From positions 1 to 13,782 of the forward strand of contig JALOLY010000024.1 of assembly GCA_025455725.1 (NCBI GenBank): a stretch of DNA of 13,782 nt, read 5' to 3'. How positions within the stretch are numbered: position 1 is the first letter of the stretch; each line of letters opens with the position of its first letter. The notes beneath the pieces were generated by a model, which was given only the letters and a program-made list of their open reading frames with translations, searched no databases and was not told the DNA's origin. Both the position numbers and the translations under genes were made by a program. The stretch is from Amoebophilaceae bacterium (GTDB lineage: Bacteria; Bacteroidota; Bacteroidia; Cytophagales; Amoebophilaceae). Of the stretch, positions 6,830 through 13,782 are shown piece by piece.

Positions 6830-6993
6830 GCAAGCCGCAAAGCTGGGAAAACATTCAGTGTGTAAGAGGTAAACCCCCAGCAGTATTTGCGTATGGTCTA
6901 GGCTGTAGACGTTATCGTGCGCGGTGCTAATAGGATGTATTATCAAAATAAGGGGGTGGCCATCTATGAGCTCACTAGGAAATCACTAGGAAA
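6830..6993 (+). pseudogene. Possible faint remnant of plsX
   Basis: The 424 bases between rpmF and fabH are where plsX (phosphate acyltransferase) usually lies. One frame (starting at 6911 for the Val of DVIV) reads VDVIVRGANRMYYQNKGVAIYEL after two stops, here cut as VDVIVRGANRMYYQNK and GVAIYEL. This could echo the PlsX C-terminal region, where VVIGHGxSN is followed by AIxNMI. Only about 20 residues align and the key Gly-His-Gly is absent, so chance cannot be excluded. The rest of 6687-7110 holds no intact gene; the last part carries the fabH leader. Confidence 0.25.
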
Positions 6994-7110
6994 AAGTTGC
7001 AGCTTACACCAAGGTGCCGGTTAGTACAAATACATTTGGGTTGCAGGTACTACACCGCGCACGCGGCAGCGCTCAATAACAATCCACAAGCAACTAGAAG
7101 GAAGAAAGAC

Positions 7111-8103
7111 ATGACAAGACCGATACGTGCAGCCATTGCCGGCGTCCAGGGCTATGTACCCGACTATATCCTCACCAATGCCGAGCTGGAAAAAATGGTC
7201 AACACTACTGATGAGTGGATTACCACTCGAACGGGTATCAAGGAACGACACATCCTCAAGGGCGAAAACCAAGGCAGTTCTGTCATGGGTATTGAAGCAG
7301 TCAAGGGACTGCTTGAAAAAACCAATACCGATCCCCGAAACATCGACCTTCTTATTTGTGCTACTATTACCCCTGATATGCCCACACCAGCTACAGCCAA
7401 TATCATTGCCCATGCTGTAGGTGCAGCCAACGCCTTTAGTTACGATTTGCAGGCGGCTTGCTCTGGATTTTTATACGCTTTGGTGACTGGTGCTCAATTT
7501 ATAGAAACCGGCAAATGCCGTAAAGTGGTAGTCGTTGGCGTCGATAAGATGTCTTCCATCGTGGATTATAAAGATAGAACCACTTGTATCCTCTTTGGTG
7601 ATGGGGCAGGAGCCGTTTTGTTAGCACCCAATAAAACAGGGCAAGGTATTATGGATAGTGTGTTCGGGGGCGATGGGGTAGGTGAAGAGCATTTGCACCA
7701 AAAAGCTGGAGGAAGTAGAAAACCTTCCTCGCACACAACGGTCGAAACTAAAGAACACTACTTGTATCAGAATGGCCAAGCGGTATTCAAAATAGCGGTC
7801 AATAAAATGGCCGAGATGGTCGAAGAAATGATGCAAAGAAATCACCTAAGTAGCGACGATATTGCTTTTATTGTACCGCACCAAGCCAACAAGAGAATAC
7901 TCAGTGCCGTAGCCCAAAGGGCAGGTGTAGACATGGAAAAAGTGATGATCAACATTGACAAGTTTGGTAACACCACGGCAGCCACTATCCCGCTCTGCTT
8001 GTGGCAATATGAATCCCAACTTAAGCCAGGAGATCACCTCATCATGACTGCTTTTGGTGGTGGCTTTACATGGGGTGGAGCTTATGTGGTTTGGGGGAAA
8101 TAA
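7111..8103 (+). CDS. fabH: Beta-ketoacyl-ACP synthase III
   Basis: FabH starts type II fatty-acid synthesis by condensing acetyl-CoA (or a branched acyl-CoA) with malonyl-ACP in the cytoplasm. The 330-residue protein has the usual length. The catalytic triad is visible: Cys117 in QAACSGF, His257 in IVPHQAN and Asn287 in KFGNTTA. Other family landmarks are TTDEWITTRTGIKER at 32-46 and the C-terminal AFGGGFTWGGAYVVW. The ATG at 7111 is preceded by AAGGA at 7098-7102 with an 8-base spacer, one of the few good Shine-Dalgarno sites here. The open frame extends upstream to 6997, but those 38 residues are unlike FabH. A TACATTTG at 7031-7038 resembles a -7 element, but no -33 partner is seen at the right distance. 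It supplies the step that uses malonyl units made by the AccB/AccC-containing carboxylase encoded downstream. Confidence 0.96.
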   Translation: MTRPIRAAIAGVQGYVPDYILTNAELEKMVNTTDEWITTRTGIKERHILKGENQGSSVMGIEAVKGLLEKTNTDPRNIDLLICATITPDMPTPATANIIAHAVGAANAFSYDLQAACSGFLYALVTGAQFIETGKCRKVVVVGVDKMSSIVDYKDRTTCILFGDGAGAVLLAPNKTGQGIMDSVFGGDGVGEEHLHQKAGGSRKPSSHTTVETKEHYLYQNGQAVFKIAVNKMAEMVEEMMQRNHLSSDDIAFIVPHQANKRILSAVAQRAGVDMEKVMINIDKFGNTTAATIPLCLWQYESQLKPGDHLIMTAFGGGFTWGGAYVVWGK

Positions 8104-8159
8104 GTAAAGTTTTTTGAATGTCTTTTGAGACTAACTATTGAATTGATCAAAGAACCAAG

Positions 8160-8726
8160 ATGGCCAACACAAGCGACTTTAAGAATGGATTATGCCTTCA
8201 ATTGAACAACGAACTGTATACCATCGTTGAATTCCAGCATGTAAAGCCAGGCAAGGGGGGCGCTTTCGTGCGCACAAAGCTCAAGAGCCTAACTACGGGT
8301 AAGGTCATTGATAAGACTTTTAATGCGGGTGTCAAGGTAGATATCGCTAGGGTAGAGCGCAGACCTCATCAGTTTCTGTACCAGGACACTGCGGGGTATC
8401 ACTTCATGGATGATACTTCTTTTGAGCAAGTGATGTTGGAGGAAACCTTGATTAATGCGCCTAGACTACTCAAGGAAGGCCAAGAAGTAGATATTCTTTT
8501 TCACCAAGAGACAGGCAAGCCTCTGAGCTGCGAACTGCCTCCTTTTGTAGCCCTCAGTGTAATTTATACAGAGCCCGGCTACAAAGGTGATACAGCTACC
8601 AAGACACTTAAACCGGCTACTTTAGAAACAGGGGTTCAAATTCAAGTGCCTTTGTTCATTAACAATGCGGATGTACTCAAAGTTGACACCCGAACAAGCA
8701 CTTATGCAGAGCGCATAAAGAAGTAA
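8160..8726 (+). CDS. efp: Translation elongation factor P
   Basis: EF-P enters stalled ribosomes and helps peptide-bond formation at polyproline stretches. The 188 residues match the family in length and in all three beta-barrel domains: an N-terminal KOW-like domain with the exposed loop KPGKGGAFVRTK (Lys32 at the tip, in the position that is modified in E. coli), a middle OB domain (VERRPHQFLYQDTAGYHFMD), and a C-terminal OB domain with TEPGYKGDTATKTLKPATLE and VDTRTSTYAERI. The final signature usually reads TGxYxxR; here it is TSTYAER, a minor change. It lies 56 bases after fabH, and accB follows after only 3 bases, so efp and accB are almost certainly cotranscribed. No gene for an EF-P lysine modification enzyme is present nearby. 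Confidence 0.97.
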   Translation: MANTSDFKNGLCLQLNNELYTIVEFQHVKPGKGGAFVRTKLKSLTTGKVIDKTFNAGVKVDIARVERRPHQFLYQDTAGYHFMDDTSFEQVMLEETLINAPRLLKEGQEVDILFHQETGKPLSCELPPFVALSVIYTEPGYKGDTATKTLKPATLETGVQIQVPLFINNADVLKVDTRTSTYAERIKK

Positions 8727-8729
8727 CCT

Positions 8730-9212
8730 ATGAAAGTAAAAGAGATTGAAGGACTGATTGATTTTATTGCCAAATCTGGTTTAGACGAAGTGAGCATAGA
8801 GACAGAGCAGATCAAGTTGGCTGTAAAGAAGAACGTGCCTGTCACACAGCAAGTGGTTTCAGAATTCCCTAGCAGTTCTGCGCCCATGACTGCTAGCCAG
8901 GCTATCTCGGGTACTGCGGCAGTTGTGGTGAATGAACCCACTAATAGTCCATATATCGAGTTTAAGGCACCGATGATTGGTACGTTTTACAAAGCATCAA
9001 GCCCGGATATGCCCCCTTTTGTCCAGGTGGGTGACCAGATACAACAAGGACAGAAACTATGTGTCATTGAAGCTATGAAGCTCTTCAATGAGATCGAGGC
9101 AGATGTTGCAGGGACTATTATCAAAGTATTGGTTGATGATGCCTCTCCGGTAGAATACGACCAACCGTTGTTTCTCATAGATCCACGGTCCGAACTAAAC
9201 AAGGTCAAGTGA
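8730..9212 (+). CDS. accB: Biotin carboxyl carrier protein of acetyl-CoA carboxylase
   Basis: AccB carries biotin between the biotin carboxylase (AccC) and the carboxyltransferase (AccA/AccD, not in this window) to make malonyl-CoA for fatty-acid synthesis. The 160 residues show the family layout: an N-terminal helical region (KVKEIEGLIDFIAKSGLDEV) that binds AccC, a Ser/Thr/Ala-rich linker at about 40-70, and a biotinyl domain at about 75-152. The biotinylation motif is EAMKLFNEI, with the modified Lys117; the BCCP-specific thumb (SPDMPPFVQVGD, residues 91-102) is also present. It starts 3 bases after efp stops. Its partner accC lies 222 bases downstream, an unusually wide gap for this pair. 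Confidence 0.97.
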   Translation: MKVKEIEGLIDFIAKSGLDEVSIETEQIKLAVKKNVPVTQQVVSEFPSSSAPMTASQAISGTAAVVVNEPTNSPYIEFKAPMIGTFYKASSPDMPPFVQVGDQIQQGQKLCVIEAMKLFNEIEADVAGTIIKVLVDDASPVEYDQPLFLIDPRSELNKVK

Positions 9213-9223
9213 TAAGTGTTGAC

Positions 9224-9367
9224 ATGCAGGGTAGCTACGTCTTACTGCGAGTGACTGAGAAGGGAGCAAATGCAATGGGCCTGTTGGGTGATGCTTGTAG
9301 TGGATTCGGCCTCGAAGACGTTAGACAGTCGTTTGGTCCTCTTGTGAAAAGTTTTAACGACTCATAG
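9224..9367 (+). CDS. Small unrecognised ORF between accB and accC
   Basis: An open frame of 47 codons runs from ATG 9224 to TAG 9365-9367, starting MQGSYVLLRVTEKG and ending FGPLVKSFNDS. I do not recognise it. Its composition is protein-like (mixed hydrophobic and charged residues, Gly-rich middle GLLGDACSGFGLED) and there is no low-complexity bias, but 47 codons can occur by chance. It has no Shine-Dalgarno site. It could be a lineage-specific small protein, a fragment of a decayed gene, or noise. Confidence 0.28.
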   Translation: MQGSYVLLRVTEKGANAMGLLGDACSGFGLEDVRQSFGPLVKSFNDS

Positions 9368-9434
9368 TCGACAGAGTGCCACACGAAGAAGTTCCATATT
9401 TTCTAACCACTAATCCCGTATAAACAAAAAAGGT

Positions 9435-10781
9435 TTGTTCAAAAAAATACTCATTGCCAACCGGGGAGAGATTGCGTTACGTATCATCAGGGCATGTCGT
9501 GAGATGAGCATTAAAACAGTGGCTGTTTACTCTACAGCAGATAGAGATAGTCTTCATGTTCGTTTCGCAGATGAGGCCGTATGTATTGGACCTGCCCCCA
9601 GCCGACTATCTTATCTCAATATTCCACAAATTATCTCTGCAGCCGAGCTCACTAATGCAAATGCCATCCATCCAGGCTATGGATTCCTATCAGAGAATAG
9701 GGTTTTCGCTAGTGTGTGCGAAGAGTACGGAATCAAGTTTATTGGCCCCTCTCCCGAGGCTATTAGGAAAATGGGTGACAAAGCCACAGCTAGAGCTACG
9801 ATGAAGCAAGCAGGTGTGCCCATTATTCCTGGTTCAGAAGGACTTCTGACCTCCTTGGAAGAAGGTGTTGCCCTAGCACAAACCATAGGTTTCCCCGTAC
9901 TACTGAAAGCAACGGCAGGCGGCGGTGGCAAAGGCATGAAAGTAATAAAAGATGTCCAATCGTTTTCCAAGGCCTGGGATGAGGCTAAGCGTGAAGCACA
10001 AGCTGCTTTCGATAATGACGGTCTCTACCTAGAGAAGTTTATTGAAGCGCCCCGGCACATAGAAATACAGATTGTTGGCGACCACACAGGTCGTGCTTGT
10101 CACTTGTCTGAGCGTGATTGTTCAATTCAACGTAGGCATCAAAAGCTTGTTGAAGAGACTCCATCACCGTTCATGACTCAAGATTTGCGTGAGAAAATGG
10201 GCCAGGCAGCTATTAAAGTTGCTGAATTTATTAGTTATGAAGGAGTAGGTACCGTGGAGTTTTTGGCGGACAAGCATAGCAATTTTTACTTCATGGAGAT
10301 GAATACCCGTATCCAGGTAGAACATCCTGTGACAGAAGAAGTAACAGGTTTTGATCTGATCAAAGAGCAGATTGCAATCGCAGCTGGCAAAAAGATTAGT
10401 GGTCAAAATTATTATCCAAATGGGCATGCCATTGAGTGCAGAATCAATGCAGAAGACCCTAGCCAGGACTTTAGACCCTGTCCAGGCAAGATCACCAATC
10501 TCCACTTGCCTGGAGGAGCTGGCGTGCGGGTTGATACGCACATCTATGCAGGTTACACTGTTCCTGCTCACTATGATGCTATGATTGCCAAGCTCATTGT
10601 GCGTGGGCCCTCTAGGCAAGAAGCTATCGTGAAGATGGCAATGGCTCTGGGAGAATTTGTCATTGAAGGCATTAAAACCACTATCCCCTTCCACTTGCGT
10701 CTGATGGGTGATGCTAAGTTTCAGTCCGGAGTATTCACCACAGCTTTTTTGGAAGAGTTTGACCTGAGTGGTCTGGAATAG
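9435..10781 (+). CDS. accC: Biotin carboxylase subunit of acetyl-CoA carboxylase
   Basis: AccC uses ATP and bicarbonate to carboxylate the biotin on AccB. The 448-residue product has the normal length and all parts of the ATP-grasp fold: the N-terminal KILIANRGEIALRIIRACRE (biotin carboxylase domain), HPGYGFLSEN at 79-88, Lys116 and Lys159 for ATP, the glycine-rich loop AGGGGKGM at 161-168, HIEIQ at 208-212, RDCSIQRRHQK at 228-237, and the metal and catalytic residues Glu275, Glu288, Asn290 and Arg292 (MEMNTRIQVEHP). The C-terminal domain reads RPCPGKI and PAHYDAMIAKLI. The start is a TTG at 9435: an in-frame TAA at 9411 leaves no ATG upstream, and MFKKILIANRGEIA is the family start. Rare-start use and the lack of a properly spaced Shine-Dalgarno site may keep translation modest. 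Confidence 0.96.
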   Translation: MFKKILIANRGEIALRIIRACREMSIKTVAVYSTADRDSLHVRFADEAVCIGPAPSRLSYLNIPQIISAAELTNANAIHPGYGFLSENRVFASVCEEYGIKFIGPSPEAIRKMGDKATARATMKQAGVPIIPGSEGLLTSLEEGVALAQTIGFPVLLKATAGGGGKGMKVIKDVQSFSKAWDEAKREAQAAFDNDGLYLEKFIEAPRHIEIQIVGDHTGRACHLSERDCSIQRRHQKLVEETPSPFMTQDLREKMGQAAIKVAEFISYEGVGTVEFLADKHSNFYFMEMNTRIQVEHPVTEEVTGFDLIKEQIAIAAGKKISGQNYYPNGHAIECRINAEDPSQDFRPCPGKITNLHLPGGAGVRVDTHIYAGYTVPAHYDAMIAKLIVRGPSRQEAIVKMAMALGEFVIEGIKTTIPFHLRLMGDAKFQSGVFTTAFLEEFDLSGLE

Positions 10782-10811
10782 CGTATTGTAACACCGCACG
10801 TGTTGTAGCTC

Positions 10812-10840
10812 TTGACTAACAATCAGCCATGCTCTAAGAT
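10812..10840 (+). promoter_or_regulatory. Candidate promoter upstream of dnaK
   Basis: TTGACT (10812-10817) and TAAGAT (10835-10840) are separated by 17 bases, resembling a sigma-70 promoter. They lie about 180 bases before the dnaK ATG. Bacteroidota housekeeping promoters usually follow a different consensus, so this is weak. The rest of 10782-11022 holds no recognisable gene, and I see no CIRCE-type repeat for HrcA. Confidence 0.22.
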
Positions 10841-11022
10841 GCTGCGTGAGAAACAATCCATGGTTAACATGGTTGGAAAAACCACAGTTTAGCCAAGCAC
10901 CCTAAACAAGTGTCAAAATGACACAACCGACAACTCCTCTCCAATCTGGCACAGCACTTGCTCGCTGTAGTGTAGTACGAGAGACGTTACGCATCAGCAA
11001 ACCTAATTTTAATACGATCGAC

Positions 11023-12936
11023 ATGGGAAAAATTATTGGAATTGACTTAGGAACAACTAATTCTTGCGTGGCAGTGATGGAAGGTGGTGAGCCTGTTGTT
11101 ATTGCCAACAGTGAAGGCAAAAGGACCACCCCCTCAGTCGTTGCATTCTTGAACGAAGGTAAAGGTGACCGCAAAATAGGGGATCCTGCGAAGCGACAAG
11201 CCATTATCAATCCACACAATACAATCAGTTCTGTCAAGCGCTTCATGGGTAAAAAATATGCCGAGGTAGGAGAGGAGCGTAAAGAAATATCCTACAAAGT
11301 GGAGAAAGGAAAGAACGACACAGTGGGCATTAAGATTGGCGAACGTTTGTATGCTGCCCAAGAGATATCAGCGATGATTTTGCAGAAGATGAAAACAACT
11401 GCTGAAGATTACCTCGGTACCGAGGTCAAGCAAGCGGTTATCACTGTGCCTGCCTACTTCAACGATGCCGAGCGACAGGCCACTAAAGAGGCTGGCAAAA
11501 TTGCGGGCCTAGACGTTAAACGGATCATCAACGAGCCCACTGCTGCAGCCCTTGCCTATGGTCTAGACAAGAAGAATAAAGACATGAAAATTGCCGTCTT
11601 TGACTTGGGCGGTGGTACTTTTGACGTTTCTATTTTGGAGCTAGGCGATGGTGTTTTCGAGGTTAAGTCTACCAATGGTGACGTACACTTGGGTGGTGAT
11701 GATTTCGACCAGAAAATTATTACCTGGTTGGCAGATACATTCCAGAAAGAAGAAGGATTGGACTTAAAGAAGGATCCTACTGCCCTACAGCGTCTAAAAG
11801 AGGCTGCAGAAAAGGCTAAAATAGAGTTGTCTAGTAGCACAAGTACGGAAATTAACCTGCCCTATATTATGGCTGTCGATGGTGTGCCTAAGCATCTTGT
11901 TAAAACTCTTACCAGGGCTCAGTTTGAGCAGCTTGTCGACGATCTTGTCAGGAGAACATTGGTGCCCTGCAAAAAAGCACTACAAGATGCCAAGTTCCAG
12001 ACTACAAATATTGATGAAGTTATCTTGGTGGGTGGATCTACTAGAATTCCTAAAATTCAGGAAGAAGTAGAAAAATTCTTCGGTAAGAAAGCCTCCAAAG
12101 GTGTCAACCCAGACGAGGTGGTAGCCATTGGTGCAGCTATCCAAGGTGGTGTGTTGACTGGCGAAGTCAAGGATGTCTTACTACTAGATGTTACGCCACT
12201 CTCTTTGGGCATTGAAACAATGGGAGGAGTATTTACCAAACTTATTGAAGCCAACACTACCATACCTACTGAGAAATCACAGATATTCTCTACAGCAGCT
12301 GATAATCAGCCTTCTGTAGATATTCATGTATTACAAGGCGAGCGACCCCTGGCTAAGGATAATCGTAGCATTGGCAAGTTTCATTTAGATGGGATTCCCC
12401 CTGCTCCAAGGGGGGTGCCTCAGATAGAAGTAAAGTTTGACATTGATGCCAATGGTATATTAAACGTCTCTGCCAAAGACAAGGGAACCGGCAAAGAGCA
12501 AAAGATTCGTATCGAAGCCTCCTCGGGACTCACAGAAGACGCAATCAAAAAGATGAAGGAAGAAGCAGAAGCCAATGCAGCAGCAGATAAAAGAGAGAGA
12601 GAACGTGTCGACAAGCTCAATGCTGCTGATGCACAAATCTTCCAGACTGAAAAGCAACTCAAGGAATTTGGTGGTAAGCTTTCGGAGAGCAACAAGAAAG
12701 GCATCGAAGAAGCACTGTCTGCTTTAAGAAAGGCCCACGAGGCCCAGGATCTAGGAGGCATTGACCAGGCAACAAAAGCATTAAATAACTCCTGGCAACA
12801 GGCCTCACAGGAAATGTATCAGGCTGCGCAGCAATCTAATGGTGCAGAAGCGGGAGCTCAACAAGCAAGCAATGAGGACCTAGGAAATGGCAACAATGAT
12901 GCTGCTGAAGCAGAGTACGAAGAGGTAGAAGAATAG
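11023..12936 (+). CDS. dnaK: Molecular chaperone DnaK (Hsp70)
   Basis: DnaK is the ATP-driven cytosolic chaperone that binds exposed hydrophobic peptides, working with DnaJ and GrpE. The 637 residues match the Bacteroidota length. The nucleotide-binding domain shows GIDLGTTNSCVAV at 6-18, Lys72 in SVKRFMG, NEPTAAALAYGLD at 170-182, VFDLGGGTFDVSIL at 192-205 with Thr199, and VILVGGSTRIPKI at 333-345. The interdomain linker DVLLLDVTPLSLGIE is at 384-398, and the substrate domain and helical lid follow. The tail is acidic and ends YEEVEE, close to the common EEVK/EEVD ending. The ATG at 11023 is chosen because MGKIIGIDLG is the family start; the frame is open back to an ATG at 10918, but those 35 residues look unrelated. 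No grpE or dnaJ is adjacent. A strong terminator follows 33 bases after the stop. Confidence 0.98.
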   Translation: MGKIIGIDLGTTNSCVAVMEGGEPVVIANSEGKRTTPSVVAFLNEGKGDRKIGDPAKRQAIINPHNTISSVKRFMGKKYAEVGEERKEISYKVEKGKNDTVGIKIGERLYAAQEISAMILQKMKTTAEDYLGTEVKQAVITVPAYFNDAERQATKEAGKIAGLDVKRIINEPTAAALAYGLDKKNKDMKIAVFDLGGGTFDVSILELGDGVFEVKSTNGDVHLGGDDFDQKIITWLADTFQKEEGLDLKKDPTALQRLKEAAEKAKIELSSSTSTEINLPYIMAVDGVPKHLVKTLTRAQFEQLVDDLVRRTLVPCKKALQDAKFQTTNIDEVILVGGSTRIPKIQEEVEKFFGKKASKGVNPDEVVAIGAAIQGGVLTGEVKDVLLLDVTPLSLGIETMGGVFTKLIEANTTIPTEKSQIFSTAADNQPSVDIHVLQGERPLAKDNRSIGKFHLDGIPPAPRGVPQIEVKFDIDANGILNVSAKDKGTGKEQKIRIEASSGLTEDAIKKMKEEAEANAAADKRERERVDKLNAADAQIFQTEKQLKEFGGKLSESNKKGIEEALSALRKAHEAQDLGGIDQATKALNNSWQQASQEMYQAAQQSNGAEAGAQQASNEDLGNGNNDAAEAEYEEVEE

Positions 12937-12969
12937 CCAGTATTGCTGCGTGCACTAACTTCTTTATGA

Positions 12970-13003
12970 AAAGCTACCTGCATAACTGCAGGTAGCTTTT
13001 TTT
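12970..13003 (+). terminator. Strong intrinsic terminator after dnaK
   Basis: AAAGCTACCTGCA (12970-12982) pairs perfectly with TGCAGGTAGCTTT (12987-12999) around a TAAC loop, giving a 13-bp stem that runs into seven T residues (12997-13003). It is a clear Rho-independent terminator for dnaK. The A-rich left flank means it could also stop transcription from the right, protecting dnaK from the minus-strand transposase remnant. Confidence 0.93.
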
Positions 13004-13056
13004 GTGTTGTTCTGAATGAGTTACATCGTCGCGTCTTAGCAATCTGCTGGTCGTGT

Positions 13057-13782
13057 TTAGGACGTCTGCTGTAAGTACTCTTGTCTAGGAAGCACTAGCA
13101 GGACTAACGCTCTGAACAGCATGCCCAAAAAATAACCTATTATTTCTCTCAGTAGTAGCAGCAATTTGAAGCCCATTTCTGCCAGCAGCGCGTTGTTGCT
13201 ATCTCCGATGGAGCCCTCGAGATAGTTCCTGCCCATTCTGTGGTCGCTTTGCAGGGGGCCTATGATCGCTTCTATCGCTGAGCGGTGCTGACAGCATCTC
13301 TTGTGTATACGCAGTGCATAAGCACTTTCATGTACTTTCTTACCGGGCATGCTCACCGTCGCGTTGCCTACCTGACCATGACCACGATAGCCGCTGTCTA
13401 CTAATACACGGGCATACCGCCGGCTTGTCCAGTGCGCCACTTAATCTAAAGCACTAAGGTTTTTCCATCATGCGGGTTGCTCACAAAGCTGGTCATGCCT
13501 ACTACTACCACATGACTCCCCGACAAACTCGCAACGGAGACTTTGCTACCAAACGTATATTTCTTATATGCCTTACCCTTGGCTATACAGCTTACGGATG
13601 GTTCATCGAGGCTGTACACCTTGTTTGTATCTCCTCTTTGTTGGCGCACTATACGCGCCATAATGGCCAGCATAGGGGCATACAGCGCTTCCTTACCCAA
13701 CTTGATCAACTGCCTACTGAGATCGCGCACTTGGCGACCTGCTAGGGTGCGAAGTTTCTTCAAAGCTCGCCTGGCTTTCTGA
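13057..13782 (-). pseudogene. Broken IS5-like DDE transposase, 5' part outside window
   Basis: The minus strand carries the middle and C-terminal parts of an IS5-family-like transposase in two frames. The upstream part (from the window edge to the TAG at 13448-13446) reads VYSLDEPSVSCIAKGKAYKKY, here noted by its CIAKGKA and FGSKVSVA motifs, and NPHDGKTL. The downstream part (13440-13057) reads VLVDSGYRGHGQV, with the likely catalytic Asp, and RSAIEAIIGPLQSDHRMGRNYL, cited by AIEAIIGPL and HRMGRNYLEG with the catalytic Glu. The family reads straight through as TLxxALDQVAHW. Here the second part is reached only after a one-base loss near 13453 and a TAA at 13443-13441 in place of a Gln codon. 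A protein made from this gene would lack the catalytic end. The frame is open to 13782, so the N-terminus lies outside. I could not identify terminal inverted repeats between 13004 and 13057. Confidence 0.85.

Noticed and set aside
6997..7110. N-terminal extension of FabH
   Set aside because: The 38 residues are unlike FabH, and the ATG at 7111 has a well-spaced AAGGA site.
9219..9247. TTGACA at 9219 as a promoter for accC
   Set aside because: The hexamer at the right distance is TTACTG, a poor -10, and the lineage probably uses another consensus.
10164..10856. 230-codon ORF on the minus strand
   Set aside because: It is the shadow of accC, whose motifs and catalytic residues are unambiguous.
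10999..11022. Peptide KPNFNTID ahead of dnaK resembles NPNFNTID inside the tolC-like protein, with 18 of 21 bases shared
   Set aside because: A rough estimate for all pairs of 21-mers in a window this size gives about one such match by chance, and the flanks do not align.
13470..13745. 91-codon ORF on the plus strand
   Set aside because: It is antisense to the transposase, which has clear family motifs on the minus strand.
1..13782. Search for a CRISPR array, tRNA genes, a toxin-antitoxin pair or a defence island
   Set aside because: I found no spaced repeats, cloverleaf-like sequence or matching protein motifs. The window is housekeeping genes plus decayed remnants.

Overview
The window looks like part of a chromosome from a Bacteroidota bacterium. 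The clearest pointers are a DUF2851 protein (a family essentially confined to Bacteroidota), a LolA-type carrier of the Bacteroidota kind, an Lgt with a long insertion, weak or absent Shine-Dalgarno sites with A-rich leaders, a promoter-like TATATTTG element, and the gene block (yceD)-rpmF-(plsX)-fabH-efp-accB-accC. Several decayed genes, long gene-poor gaps and a broken insertion sequence suggest a genome under reduction. A host-associated Cytophagales/Amoebophilaceae-like lineage would fit, but that is inference.

Left part (1-2514): the 3' end of a lolA-like gene, then a DUF2851 gene, both on +. The gap after DUF2851 is not empty. It holds a decayed, colinear second copy of the 3' part of the DUF2851 gene, offset by about 425-429 bases, which points to an old tandem duplication. 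Middle left (2515-5759), on -: a TolC-type outer-membrane efflux channel and lgt. They are separated by about 770 bases that contain a likely ABC-2 permease remnant, competing inverted repeats and a small tandem repeat.

Centre (5760-8103): a decayed DUF177/YceD gene, readable in one frame across 122 codons but carrying four in-frame stops, lies directly upstream of an intact 59-codon rpmF (L32). A 424-base gap follows where plsX would be expected (at most a faint remnant), and then fabH. Centre right (8160-10781): efp, accB and accC. FabH, AccB and AccC together cover malonyl-CoA production and the first condensation of fatty-acid synthesis; EF-P and L32 are translation components.

Right part (10782-13782): dnaK with a textbook intrinsic terminator, then the 3' part of an IS5-like transposase on -, broken by a frameshift and a nonsense codon and running off the window. 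I found no tRNA, rRNA, CRISPR array, prophage or defence genes, and no sign of a new multi-gene system. The most informative signals are the three or four fossil genes in the intergenic regions.
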